Origin: Beaufortia kweichowensis | Taxonomy: Eukaryota; Chordata; Actinopteri; Cypriniformes; Gastromyzontidae | Direction of reading: 5' to 3' | DNA length: 64,000 nucleotides | Assembly: GCA_019155185.1 (NCBI GenBank) | Contig: CM032801.1 | Coordinates: 1,284,761 to 1,348,760 of the forward strand | Part shown: positions 22,304 to 62,488 of the stretch, one piece after another | Layout of the letters: the number at the start of each line of letters is the position of its first letter | How positions within the stretch are numbered: position 1 is the first letter of the stretch | Position numbers and translations under genes: made by a program | Notes under the pieces: model-generated | The model's database searches: none | What the model was told of the DNA's origin: nothing | The model's input: the letters and a program-made list of their open reading frames with translations, nothing else

Positions 22304-23259
22304 TTTATTATTGTAAGTATGCTCTTATTTTGGGACATTTTGGGCACGTTCTGCCTTTTTATGCCTTCTGCCTCCTACTTTAAAATTGTTATGAAAACAT
22401 GATAAAAAATATATTTTGATCGCAAACATTTCAGTCCACAAAAAAAATGCTGACATTGCAATAACCCTAAAATTTTAAGATTTTAAGATTAAGATTTTAT
22501 GCATAGTGTGCACAGAATACACATAACAGAAAAAAATAACAGCCATAGGCTCGGAATAATACCTCCTTACAGTATATTAAGGCTGCAAAAGTACATTTTT
22601 GGGGGTTAAAATAAACAAAAACCAAGCAATTACATAAAAAAATCAATGTTGAAAATGATCTCCTATCCATACCTTAATTCCCAATGGCAGGCTTATAATG
22701 TTTTATGTTCTAAGTGAGCAGCAATTTGTTGATATAGAGGCAAAAGTGATTGTAGACTGCAGACTTCGGTAGAATACAAATGTTTTAATAGTATAATTCA
22801 TTCAGCATCACTTAGAAAAGTCATTTACTAATCAGAATAAAATTATTAATGCATTTCAAAATACAACAGAAATTGCTTGTTTAATCATTTGTTTTTTGTT
22901 TTTTACACAAGAGAGTGTTTAACTTAAGTAGTGACAGCAAGTGTTTTTAAATCAAGTCTGAACATTATGAAAACTCATACTTGAGTTATTTTGCTGACCT
23001 CTTGCTATCCTGATCAAGTCAAACTCTAGTGTATGCAGAATTGCGCAATCCAAGTCCAAAGCCAGTTACCAACGAAAAATAAATACAAGTTAACCCAGTT
23101 TTCTTTACAGAGCTGTCGGTGGGTGTCTAAGACATGGCACATAAGTAGCAGATGCATGATCAGTAGCTATTGTAGCATGCATACATCAGATGTGCCATCT
23201 TAATGAGTTCATTCCTTAATGATTAATGAAACTCCATATGGAGGACGGCTCTCTGAGCG
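22304..23259 (-). other. micu1: micu1 3' UTR (approximate)
   Basis: This is non-coding DNA downstream of the micu1 TAA. AATAAA on the minus strand at 22309-22304, or the next one at 22211-22206, is a candidate polyadenylation signal. Confidence 0.4.
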
Positions 23260-51004
<27,745 letters not shown>

Positions 51005-51005
51005 A

Positions 51006-54000
51006 CTGCCGAAGACAGAAACAGAGAAAGAGATTAAAACAACCATTTAATCCAAAACCACTATAATGCAAACAAAATAACTGCAAATATTGTAAGCAGA
51101 TCAATGAACTAAAAGACAAAAACGATCACAAAAACACAAATTATTCAATCCCCATCTAACCACTACTTCTATTAAGGATATTTGGGCTGATGTCAAATGG
51201 CACATTATAATGTGATTGGGTCAGAACCTAAAGCAGTAAATGGGTGGTCTGGATTTGTTCAGCATACTGTGTGGATAAGTCTGAATCCCTGAGCCTGCAA
51301 ATCCCAAAAACTAATCAAAAAGCAGCACAGGAAAAGCTTTACTGTAACAACTGACTTTCCTCTATAAGGTCCTTAAATAAAGCACTTAAAACATATATTT
51401 CAGATGTTTATGTAATTCCATCACATCTTTATGGAAGTACATCACATCTTTGCATAAGTTGCATATGCGGCATATGCATAAACCAGCATATGCTGTTTCC
51501 ATTGAAAACAGCCAATTTGCGACATCAAACCACAGGCAGAATAAATGGCGAACCGTCCCTGTGTGCCGTGCCTTATTCCTAAGAAGGGAAGCCAAATGCT
51601 CTGTGGAGACTGAAGAGCCACCTGTCTGTTTTCCAGTATTGACTGCCGTTTAATGGAGGTCCTGATTCAGCATAACATAAATAAGAGAGAAAGCGCTACA
51701 TGCTAACTGAAGTAAGCGCTTGTGCGTAACACTGCAGACTGATGGGGCTCTCTGGGGTTCAGCACAGCGGGAATTATGCTAGAAGCCCTGCAGAACTGTT
51801 TAAACGGAGCAGAAAACTGCATTAGCCCAGTGAAAACCCAAGTGGGTTTTATCTGGGTGGTCCAAGCTCTCTCAAAAAACACTTCATGTGCAACTTTACA
51901 ATGCAAGGATTTGGTTATGACTGGTTATTGGTTATTATTGTAATGTTGTATAGTTCAAATGTAATTTGAATTTCAAGAGGGGGTTAAAGCTGCTCTAAAT
52001 AAGGAAAACTTAAATCTACTTTTAGAAAGTTTGAAGTTTACCAACGAGTAACCAACAAATACAGTGACGTGTTGGATGTTATGTCTTTAATTTTTCATCA
52101 AAGTATTGAATTATTCATCCAATCAATCAAGATCCTTTACATTTTACAAAGTCAAAGTAAATAAAACATTTAAAATTAAAATACAAAAAGATGTATACAA
52201 CTGCACAAACGGTCTGTCACTAGTCATAAATTGCATATACATAAATGGCAACTTGAATTTACATCCCATATACACCACAAGCAAGCAATGTGACATTGTT
52301 GCATGAATAGTTTAAGAATATAGTATACGCATTAGTCTAGTAACTGCAACAAGATTATTTATTATTTTATTTCATATCCTGTTTAAAATACAGAAAACAC
52401 CTTGTTAAAGGTCTTTATGCACTGTGGGCAATGTTTTGTGCTTAAAAACAACAACTTTATCACAACATACAAGATTGCTTCCTTTCACAAAGAAAATTTA
52501 TGATAATATATGAGATGCCAGGTCAAATGCCTCATTTAGACTATAATTACTAATGCTTTACTCAACATTAACCTTCACAGATCATGAAGTTTTAGTTCAG
52601 CGATGAATGTGGTTATATTTATATCAGTTTGCTTACAGTAATTTCTAACACCAAAAATGACACTATTTGACGGTCTCAGCACAGAAACATGAGTTTTAGT
52701 GCAGTTCTTTCAGTCTTCATCAGAGAAAGCTACAATCATAGAAACTATTTTTAAAAACCTTTAAAACAGAGATATATAACAGAGATTCATTTCACAGAGC
52801 TAAATTAATCACAGGTGAGTGTCGGGTCAAAGCCATCACATCTGTCTTTCCAAGACATCAAGAGCTTAAAAGTGTCCATTTTTAAGAACCTTGATCCTGC
52901 TCTTTTGTCCATACAACGAAAATGAATGGAGATTGAGTCTGTCAATTACAATTCTGCAATTTGTATTCCACAGAAGAAATTCATACAAGTTTGTACTGAC
53001 ATAAGGGTAAAAAAACATCCCTGTTAAGTCAAACATTCCGTAAGATGAATTTAACCACCCCATCTAGGCTTTGGGAACAGGCTTACTGTAAAATAAGATC
53101 TAACTGTACTAACAGCTTACTAACAGAAAGGTTTTTTACGGCTGAGGCAAACCGCAGCTTTGGTGTCCTACAGTCGTAACTTCTCTATTGGACCAGAGAC
53201 TTTGAGACTCCCAAATCCATTTACTGAAAGAGAGCTCTTTAACCTTGCTTCATTCTAATCTTTAGCGCTTATCTTAACAACAAACACAGCACAGCACATA
53301 TTCACATGTTCACATATCCAGCAGCATCCTGACACCAGCTTCTCTATATGCACCAGCCATCAAACAGCTCTCAAATAAGCTTTTGCCGGTCACTGCATCA
53401 AAGAGAAAAATCAGGGCAGAGTAAAAACCAGCTGGGTTCGAATGTTTTCCCACAGTGCAAATGGAAAATGCAGAAAAGCTGATGATTAACAACAAAACAC
53501 ACTGGGTCACGTTTACCATTTATTGCGACAACACTTACATTCACACACCTTTGTTTGTACCTTAATTCTAATGTTGATCAATCTGGATTGTGTGTGTACA
53601 GTTAATAATTAGCATAACACACACCCCAAAAATGACATAAAAGGGCTTTCAGCATAACCTCACCTGTTCAGTCATTCATTACTCATTGCTATAACGTTTG
53701 CTTATGCTCTCTAAAGAATAATAAGACACAATATGTTTAGGGTTTTAAATTGGTTTCAATATTACTCTAAATGTAGAAAGAAATGTGAATCATGTACAGT
53801 GTGAATCTCTCTACATAATTACATTTGCATTTCATCATCAAATAAAGTGAAATAAATCAAAGCCTGTGATGCACATTAATGGCCTCAAGGTGTTGAATGC
53901 AGTTCTCTGACAGCAAAAAAACATCTCTCTGCTTAAGAAAACAGATTCACTTATTTCAGTTGAATGCCAAAATAATATTTCTAGAAATTAGGTACAAAAA

Positions 54001-55078
54001 ACAGCAATAAGCAACACATATTGTACAACTGCACATACTAAGACCTGCATAATGAGGAAATTGAGGGAATTTGCTTACTGAACAAACTTTAGTCTTCAAT
54101 GCTTAAATCTTTAATAAGTGTTATTAGAAGAGTAATTTTTAAGAGCGGTAAATAATAGACTCTCGCTAATTTCTGCAGCATGTTGCAATAATCTAATTTA
54201 AAATGAGTATATACACAAAAAAGGAAGGTAAAACATCAAACACTGCATTGCTGTAGTGTATATATGAGGAACAAAATTTATAAAACACTTCTTATTGTTT
54301 TAATAGGCATTTTCCCTACTGTCAAACTTTACTACCAACCTAAATAAAACGTATGTATTATGAGGATAAACCCAGAATAATATATCTTCATATTAAACAA
54401 AATTATACATTTAAAGTTTGAGTAAAATAATAGCAAGCAAAGGAATAGGCCTATAACATAACATGCTAGAACTCTCAAGTCTTTTCATCTTAGATGCCGA
54501 AAGACAGCAAAATGTAGATTTTGTATCAAAAAGACATTTAAATAAACATTAAACGCTGTACCTTTCAAATCAGTTTGTACTCTTATGAACAAACAGCACT
54601 ATACTACACCAATCAGCTTTATTAATAATGTGGCATATAGATTTAAAGTACACACAACAACAGTCCAAGTGATGTATTTATTAACGAAAACGACATCCCC
54701 TCGAAAGAATAACATAAAGTTAGTCCTATGCCCGAAAGTCTCATGAAATCCAGTTTATCGTATATGATGTACAGCTTAACAGTACATTCAGCATCTGGAG
54801 CCGTAGAGACGTGATGCAGTACCATTAGCCTGAGCTACATACATAGAGCTGCTTTAAACAGTTTTATCCCCTATAATGATAAACAGTAATCTAATATGTC
54901 AAATCACAGTAAACTTACACATATTAAAGTCGTAACTATAATATGGTTATGCGATCAGTTAAGACAGCCCATATATGTGAACACAGACAGACGGACAGAC
55001 GCTGGCTATGAGCGCTAGCTGCAGTAGCTCAAACTGTCAGATGTGTTCAAGCCATGCAGATGCACATCATTTACTCAC
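51006..55078 (-). other. micu1: micu1 intron 1
   Basis: 4 kb of AT-rich DNA. No gene or clear element seen. Confidence 0.65.
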
Positions 55079-55307
55079 TTTACCCTCCTGACGAAGCCAA
55101 ATAAAGTCCTGCACTGGTTATGCCTCCAGTGAACGCTGCAAATTTACCTCCGACTATCTGTGAGTAAGTGTCGTCGTGTTTACCTTCTCCGTCAAAGTTC
55201 CGCGTCTGCGGAGGCCGATCACACACACACTCCTCTCTTCTGCTGGCCCTCCCTCCGGTTTGTAAACACAAGAGGCGCTGCGCAGACCGAGCGGCGTATG
55301 ACATCAT
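55079..55307 (-). other. micu1: probable non-coding first exon of micu1
   Basis: The first coding exon has an acceptor (TTCGGCAG) one base before the ATG, so an upstream exon must exist. The CpG-rich stretch here ends on the minus strand in GGTAAA|GTGAGT (or GGAGG|GTAAAG), a good donor. The small frame through it has no resemblance to MICU1 and is treated as UTR. The transcription start is not defined. Confidence 0.5.
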
Positions 55308-55325
55308 AGTATCGCGAGAGTGATT
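55296..55325 (-). promoter_or_regulatory. micu1: micu1 core promoter motifs
   Basis: AGTATCGCGAGAG at 55308-55320 is identical to the 13-mer at 8951-8963 beside psap and resembles the TCTCGCGAGA element of TATA-less promoters. TGACATCA (55299-55306), CRE/ATF-like, lies next to it. Confidence 0.5.
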
Positions 55326-58300
55326 TAAATTTTTTAAAAAGATGTCGTTGTACTTTTTGTTATTTTTTGGAATTGCCCAAATACTTTATAGCCACATAAA
55401 AGTACCATGGCATTGTTGATAGTTTGTACATAGTACCATATTCACATGGCTTTAGATACTGTCATGATGGTAATTCCATGTTATTTTGTATCTTGGAATA
55501 CCAAATAAATACTAAAATATATGTTTATCAAACAATAATACCTGATACCATCGCTGTACCAGTGTGTCTCACACACATTTACAAACTAAACAAACATCAC
55601 ATACAACCCTTCATTTTCTAAGAATAACATAAAATCAAATGATCAGTAAAATAATTTCATTTTAATTAAAATGATAAGGTTTACCTAAAACTAAGGGTTA
55701 ATTAAATAACATTTATATTTCCTCACCACTCTTTGCAGAGACCATATATCAGATTTTGTATGGGTACACACGCATGCATATTTACATTTTACACAAAGCA
55801 TGAAATGTCCTTGTTTGTATTTAAGGAAATGTCCTTGTCTATATTTCAGGCCCACATAACAAAATCGTATTTTATCTGTTTGCAAAAACACCATGTGTCA
55901 TATGTTGTCAGATTGGCTTGTTAGGTTGCTGGAGAACCCAACTAAACCAGTTTTTGAAGATATTTACTTGGTCATTTCATGTGTTCTAGCTGATAGGATT
56001 GTTATCTGTCTCATTAAAGTTTATAGTTTCATTTTATTTTGTGTGTATAAATAGTATTTAGACTTTAGAGAACTGTAGAGTAAAAACCCCTTTTAAAATT
56101 TACTTTGGATTGTGATGGATAAAAAAATTGAGATAAGTAAAAGACATCTTTGCAAACACACAACTCAGGACAGAGAGTCTGGAGAGAGGACCAGAAATAA
56201 TTTGGGGTGGTTTACCTTCATACATGTTTGAACCTGATAAATTCTTCCCATTCTTTCTTTATTTAGCCCTGTTCCTCTCTTTCACTCTTTATGCCCTGTT
56301 TCTTGATACAGTATAACTTGTCTCTTAGTGTTATCATACACACTCCCAGCAAAATAAACCAACTTTGCCAAATTTTCTTTCTAGATCAACCAACCGTGAA
56401 ACAGGATCTGAGCAGGCTTGGTTGCAGGATCCATCCACACAAACCATTCTATTTTGGATGATCTTGGGGACACGTATATCTTTTAAAAACAAATTTAGGT
56501 TTATAACTGCAGTATGGCATTTTTATTGTTGCCAAATAACTCCCTCTTAGCTTTGGGTCCAGTCACATGAAATATTATATGACAAGTTCACTAAACAATG
56601 TGCCTCAGGTCTATTGATCAATTGAATAACGACTGTGGTGATATTCATGAGCCCATGCAATATAATTAGCCTTGAGATCTATATGCTAGTGTACCATTTA
56701 AAGTTGTCAAAACAAACCTAAGCAGATATACATATTTAAAATTATAGCTCACTCTTAGGAACTAAAATAAAAATACTGATTTTGTACCATGTCCACAGGG
56801 AAATATACAAATGATTTTTGTCTAATAAAAAACAACTGGTGAATATTTTCTTACAGAGCTTACAGAAAAGGATATTTTCTGTGTCTGCCTGTTTTTGATG
56901 TGACAGCTTTGAATAGCTGCTTTTGTATGCTCTTGTAGTACCATCAGACAGTCAGCATTGTCAGCAGGTCGGGATGTTATTTATCTGCAGCTCCAAAGTG
57001 ACATTTAGGTCTTAGGTCATTGGCCAAAATACTGTATCCAGATCTAAATGCCCATGAGTATGGATAGCATAATTCAAATGGATTTCCATCAGCTGAGAAA
57101 ATGCTATTGAGATGAATGATAATGTTAGCATTTTCAAGGTATTATAGACCTCCGTTTCACTGACTAAAAATAACGGATATTGTGCTTTGACGTAACCTAA
57201 AGGCTACTGGCTATACTACCTCTGCAAGGTCATAAGCCACATATCTACTAAAAATAGGAATATTTAGCAGTTATTGAGCCTTTGTGAATTTATTAATATT
57301 TATAACCAAGCATAATATATTCAGTCTTCATTGCACTTGCAATATATTCATGCGTATGTTTTACTTCTGTGTAAAAATAACCACAGGCCACTGACTGTTC
57401 TCACATTCATTTGAATGTTCAGCCAAACCGGAGACGCCTCATATTTAAGGCCATTTCGCGGTACCCTGTTGTTTATGCATAGTTATCTCTGTCATTATCA
57501 TTTTTTTGAGTACATTTGAGTTCAAATCCATCAAGAATAAGTAGTCAGCCATTCATAATATGTAAAATACAGTAACTTACTGTAATATTCAAGTCTATTT
57601 CAGTCTATCAGTAATAGGTAATTGGTTCAGGGTTCTGTATAGCACATTCAATCTCTCTGCTGTCAGCCTGTCAGAATCTCTCTTTAAATCATAGTTTCGA
57701 ATAGGCTACTTACAGCAAAAATAAAACATCTCTTGTTTTGCACAGTTGAAAGGTATGCATCAAAAGTCTAGTATAATCAGGGGATGTACAGAGCCTTGTT
57801 TTTTTTCTAAAATGGTCTTTTTTTAATATTCAAAATGTATGTGATTATAAAACAGTTAAATATAAAACAAATCATAAATCGCAGAAAGGTGTAATGACGC
57901 TGTTCACAATTTAAAAAACAGAAAAAAGAACTGACTGTAGATAATATCTTCATACTGTAGAGAGTTGTTGCTGTTTTTATCTTTCATCAGCATGTGTAGC
58001 GTATGAATGAAAGAATCTGACTCAGGTTACAGCCAAGATACATAGTTTGAATTGAGGCGTGTGTTAGTTCCAACAGAACAAGTAATGCTGGTTCAGATTT
58101 CCGCTTATCTCGCCCGGTTACTATGTATGCGTCCTGCCCGGCCCGAGAGGGACGCCAAGTCATCAGCTGAATTCATGTACCAAGACTAATCATTAGAAAT
58201 ATGTGCCTTTTAATAGATCAATTATTTCATCTAAAAATTTTTGCTTTGGTGTGGATGAATTTTCTTTTAAAAGAAGGGTGTCAATCGTTCACTCCCTTTC

Positions 58301-58796
58301 TCTCTCAATTCAGTTCTTGAGCTATAGGAGTGGTGCATTCAACAGGTACTGACAAATGTTTCTGTGTCGCTGTGGTTACAGTGCTTATTCCCACTCCCTA
58401 TAGATCTGACTGTACTGCATGCTTAGAACTTAACCTTGAAACGGGGCATTAAGCGTAAATGAAATAGAACATTATTGTGTCAAGGTTGTTTAATTGTTAC
58501 AGGCTCACAATGTAATGCTATAATAATGTCGTTTAAATGTTGTTTATTTTTCTTTTTCAAAACAAATTTTAGCAATTATTTGACCAAACACAACTTATAG
58601 CCTTATGTATGTTAACTATTTTTGACTTTCATTTGTCTTTCATTCACTGAAATTATGAAAATGACATAATCATAATGCTCATAATGGCAAAATATATTTA
58701 CATACAGCTTTGTTGAGAAACAATTTACTAGAAACAAAAAATAATTTACTAGTCACAATTCATTCACCACTGTCTTGTACAAAATCTGTATATGAC
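55326..58796. other. DNA upstream of micu1
   Basis: No coding exon can be supported. Most of it is AT-rich. A GC-richer island at 58070-58170 (CTCGCCCGG, CCTGCCCGGCCCGAGAGGG) could be a regulatory element. Confidence 0.6.
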
Positions 58797-58990
58797 TCAT
58801 TCTTCTGTGAAACACAAAAGAAGATTTTTTGAGAAATGTCTTAGTAGTTTTGTGTCCATACAATAAAAGTCAATGGGAGTCAGTGTTGTTTGTTTGCCAA
58901 CATTCTTCAAAATATCTTCTTTTGTGTTCTGCAGAAGACAGACAGTCAAACAGGTTAGTAATGACAGTAATGAGTGAACTATCCCTTTGA
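58797..58990 (+). mobile_element. short cyprinid MITE copy, well preserved
   Basis: It reads TTCTTCTGTGAAACACAAAA, GTGTCCATACAATAAAAGTC, CTTCTTTTGTGTTCTGCAGA, then GAGTGAACTATCCCTTTGA. I recognise this family as extremely abundant in cyprinid genomes. Confidence 0.75.
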
Positions 58991-60651
58991 CAACAGTGAA
59001 ATATTTATTAACATAATACATGTTATTATGAGTTTTCCCAAACAGTCGTTAACTACTGAGAGCAATAACATAATATTTTCATACTAAATTAAAATCTTTT
59101 CTTTGTTACTATTTTGCTACCTTGCAAATATTAGTATTTCCTTCAGCAAATGTTTCTACCCGTCCTGGCAGATATAGTCTTTATGTTTATGTTTGTGAGT
59201 ATATATATATATATCTATAGTTAACATGGGAGAGGAAATATTTTCTTTTTTTTATAGTGTAACTTCCTTTTAACACATGCCTCTAAAGTGCCTAACTATT
59301 GACTGTACGTCTTTTGATATACTGTCAGCAAAAGAAAATCCCTTGACATTATTGAAGCCCTTTAGTTTGTCCAGTTAAGAAAATAGCTTGTGTTTGGTTT
59401 TATCTGTTTAACTGACTAAATCTTGATAGAGTACAATTAAAAAGCTTGTAAATCATGCAGATTCACTGATAAGGCTCATTAGGTGTTCTAAGAAGAAACT
59501 CAGCTCAAATATGTACATGACAATCTCCCATAGCAACAGAGGAGCAGCCCGGAGAGAGTTGTAGGCAGAGAATCAGGATGTCAACCATGTTTTCAGGTGT
59601 CACTTATTGTTAGGAATGGGCCTTTAGGGGTCTGTGACTCAGCAACAGGTGTGAGGGGGGAAAACTGTGTCTTTTTTTAGCCTCAGCAATCACATGAGCC
59701 AAGATCACAAGTTAACAAACTGCATAAGTCTTACAGCTGTTGAATGCAAATGCTGTGGTAAAGCACTAATCACCATCTGTAGATATTGAATTGATTTTAT
59801 TCAAGTGAAGCTTATGTTTATATGAAGAGAAGATTTGGTGGATAGAGGTTAGTTTGTAAATCTAAATCATCCTGGTTTTAATTAGACCAATGGTTATTGT
59901 TTTTATCATGAAATAAACATTTCTTTAAATAAACAACTTTTTTTGCATTTTATTAAGACAAGTGGTATATGCTTTATTTACTATTATTTATATTTCATAA
60001 TTTAATATAATTAATGAGTTAGTAAGGCGAGAAACAAAAACAGTGCTTTTGAAAGTCACAAAGGTTGTCATGATAACAATATTATGAAGTATTTATATAA
60101 CGTAGAGTTGATTTTAAATCTGCTTTTGTTCAGTTTGAGTGGTTCACATGAATAATTTTATACACTTACAGTATATGTACGAATGTCTCTTTTTTTAATG
60201 AAACGTTAGCTTGTATAGTTGATCGCATAAAATGTCCTAAGTCAAAGGTCGATAAGGTAGATAATTAATCAGTAAGTGTAACTTTTAAACACATTGTTTC
60301 TTATTTTACCAACTTTTGTAATGTGCTCCATAGGGTTACAAGTCTCTCAAGACAGTTTATTTGAATGTAAAACTCCGCTTTTCACGCTGTAATTTGGTTT
60401 TATTTATGTACTGCTTTTAACAATAGCAGTTGTAAAAGGCAAATAGTGGCAATAAAAACACCCTGGTGTTATGAAGAAACATTGGGAGTAACCAGGGCTC
60501 AAAGGTAAAACAGGTCCCCTCTGACCTACCTTGAGAAAATATTCCTTCAACAACAAACTGTCATAGTTATTCACAGATATTTAGTAAAATGTCCATATCA
60601 ATATCCATATCTGATCACTATACAAGATTTAAGATGTATGCAGAATCCAAT
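58991..60651. other. intergenic DNA
   Basis: No gene seen. The block 59520-59700 has higher GC (CCCGGAGAGAGTTG, GGGCCTTTAGGGGTCTGTGA) and may be a conserved element. The remainder is AT-rich. Confidence 0.6.
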
Positions 60652-60656
60652 GGTAT

Positions 60657-60938
60657 TGTTACCGGTGCGGTGTACCTTGAAGACAGGAAACTCGGAGACA
60701 GGAATACACAAGGAATAATCTTTACTTAGAAACAGGAACAGGAACAGAACTACACGATACACATCTAACATAACATTAACACGAGACAAATACAAAGGGG
60801 AGATGCAGGGTATAAATAGAGTCCTTGATGACGGTGGGCAGGTGCAGGTGATCACAGAAGACGAGTAAGTGGAAACAGGTGAGAGGAGTGCAAGGGATTA
60901 TGGGAAATGGAGTCGGGAGAACACATGGGGCTGTGACA
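60657..60938 (-). repeat. 3' LTR of the retroelement
   Basis: It contains only two to three AGGAAC-type units. It differs from the other LTR by about six substitutions and one single-base indel, apart from the hexamer array. Confidence 0.9.
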
Positions 60939-62076
60939 GTACCCTCCTCCCGAGGAGGCTGGCCTCCCTCACGCAGAAGGACCAACAGAGGAGGGAGGGT
61001 GGGGGTCCTGGAGGAGGATAAGGTGGTGAGGACGAGGGCAGTGAGATAAAGTCCATCCAGCCAGGGTGGCGATGATGGTGGGAGGAGCCACGGAAGAGGA
61101 GTGATCTAATCCGGGACCCGACCACCAGAACCCACACCGGGACGTGGGATCCCCAGGCGGAGATGGAGAGCCGCGAGAGCCAGGGCTGACTTGAAAGACC
61201 CGGAGGAGGGCTGAGGCGGAACCGACAGCTCTGCCGACCGAGATGGATCAGTGGATCTGGCAGAGCGCGGCGACAGTGGAGGGACCGAGGACGAAGGAGG
61301 AGCCGGAGGGAGGGGGGAGCCTGACCGAGCCTGTGGGACGACCGCCGAGCGAAGGTGGAGAAGGGGAGGCCAAGGGAGAGGGAAGGTCGACTCTCACCAA
61401 CAAAGGCCGAGAGACGAGGGAGCCCAGTGGAGGTAGTGCTGGAGGGCGGGCACAGTGGAGGCGAGGGAGGTAAGGGCAGAGGTGGAGCTGTAGGGTCAGA
61501 GGGCTGGAGAGGAGTCTGGGTCTCGGAGGCAGGAGGCGGAGCAAGGGGAGCTGCACTCCATGTAGGAGCCAGGGCCCGGAAGGCCCGAGGCGAGCCCCAG
61601 CGCCTAGGTGGCGTGGCATGGAGGCGTGCAGAGGGACTGAGGGGACCTGGGGAAGACAGGGGAGCCGGCCAGGTAGGACACAGAGGAGGCGGGAGAGGGA
61701 GGCTGGGCGCGAGCTTGAAGGCCCTATCAGGCGGCTCGGGGTCAGGCGGCTCGGGGTCAGGCGGCTCGGGGTCAGGCGGGGCGGAGTCAGGGTCCTCCGG
61801 GGCGGAGTCAGGAACCTCCGGGGTGGAGCCCTTGGCCAGGTGGGGGAAGGGATGACAGCCACAGCATAGCAGCACCCACTCCACATACTCCCTGACACTC
61901 CCTTGCGGACCCCTCCCAGGCAGCTTATCTTGGACGGCAGCCGTCGAAAAACAGCCGTAGGTAGAGGTCCGGGAGGTCCTGGAGATCTCACAGAGAGCCA
62001 GGAAGTACAAGGAGTGGGCTAGCAAGGGCCTCTCCCCCTGACTCTGGCGGAGGCGATCGCCCACCGAGGGGAACAT
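60898..62076 (-). CDS. LTR element internal ORF (gag-like, proline-rich, 392 aa)
   Basis: A single open frame spans the whole interior and ends just inside the 3' LTR. The first about 85 residues are ordinary globular sequence (start MFPSVGDRLRQSQGERPLLA; later YVEWVLLCCGC) of a type I have met in cyprinid LTR-element proteins. The rest is Pro/Ser/Leu-rich with PDPEP repeats and looks like biased sequence kept open by composition. No zinc knuckle, protease or polymerase motif is visible. It may be a truncated gag-like product or non-functional. The overlapping + strand frames are shadows. Confidence 0.45.
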   Translation of the reverse strand: MFPSVGDRLRQSQGERPLLAHSLYFLALCEISRTSRTSTYGCFSTAAVQDKLPGRGPQGSVREYVEWVLLCCGCHPFPHLAKGSTPEVPDSAPEDPDSAPPDPEPPDPEPPDPEPPDRAFKLAPSLPLPPPLCPTWPAPLSSPGPLSPSARLHATPPRRWGSPRAFRALAPTWSAAPLAPPPASETQTPLQPSDPTAPPLPLPPSPPLCPPSSTTSTGLPRLSAFVGESRPSLSLGLPFSTFARRSSHRLGQAPPSLRLLLRPRSLHCRRALPDPLIHLGRQSCRFRLSPPPGLSSQPWLSRLSISAWGSHVPVWVLVVGSRIRSLLFRGSSHHHRHPGWMDFISLPSSSPPYPPPGPPPSLLCWSFCVREASLLGRRVLSQPHVFSRLHFP

Positions 62077-62110
62077 CTTCCTCTTTTTTTGTTAATTTGG
62101 TCTCGTGTTC

Positions 62111-62483
62111 TGTTACCGGTGCGGTGTACCTTGAAGACAGGAAACTCAGAGACAGGAATACACAAGGAATAATCTTTACTTAGGAACAGGAACAGGAACA
62201 GGAACAGGAACAGGAACAGGAACAGGAACAGGAACAGGAACAGGAACAGGAACAGGAACAGGAACAGGAACAGGAACAGGAACAGGAACAGGACTACACG
62301 ATACATATCTAACATAACATTAACACGAGACAAAGACAAAGGGGAGATGCAGGGTATAAATAGAGTCCTTGATGACGTTGGGCAGGTGCAGGTGATCACA
62401 GAAGACGAGTAAGTGGAAACAGGTGAGAGGAGTGCAAGGGATTATGGGAAATGGAGTCCGGGAGAACACATGGGGCTGTGACA
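62111..62483 (-). repeat. 5' LTR of the retroelement, with expanded hexamer array
   Basis: Positions about 62183-62293 are a run of some 18 AGGAAC units. This accounts for nearly all of the 91-bp length excess over the other LTR. Confidence 0.9.
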
Positions 62484-62488
62484 GGTAT

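Larger units (their letters stand above)
60657..62483 (-). mobile_element. non-autonomous LTR retroelement
   Basis: Two direct LTRs at 60657-60938 (282 bp) and 62111-62483 (373 bp) both begin TGTTACCGGTGCGG and end GGGGCTGTGACA as written on +. A perfect 5-bp duplication, GGTAT, flanks the element (60652-60656, 62484-62488). On the minus strand a purine tract (GGGAGGAGGGTAC, 60951-60939) precedes the LTR at 60938, so the element runs right to left. The 1172-bp interior carries no protease, reverse transcriptase or integrase, so movement would depend on enzymes from elsewhere. I see no TGG-type primer-binding site next to the 5' LTR. Confidence 0.92.

Noticed and set aside
55080..55307. 75-aa open frame in the presumed micu1 first exon
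   Set aside because: No resemblance to MICU1. The MICU1 start (MYRLRAL) is clear in the next exon with its own acceptor just before the ATG, so this is treated as 5' UTR.
61243..61869. Several + strand open frames (76-166 aa) in the LTR element
   Set aside because: They lie opposite the 392-aa minus frame in GC-rich biased sequence. Element polarity from the purine tract and LTR order is minus.
62183..62293. Regular hexamer array considered as a CRISPR-like or satellite array
   Set aside because: Units are six bases with no spacers and lie within an LTR whose partner has the short form; it is a simple-sequence expansion in a vertebrate genome.
60657..62483. Possible full endogenous retrovirus or autonomous retrotransposon
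   Set aside because: The interior is only 1.17 kb and shows no protease, polymerase, integrase or envelope motifs.
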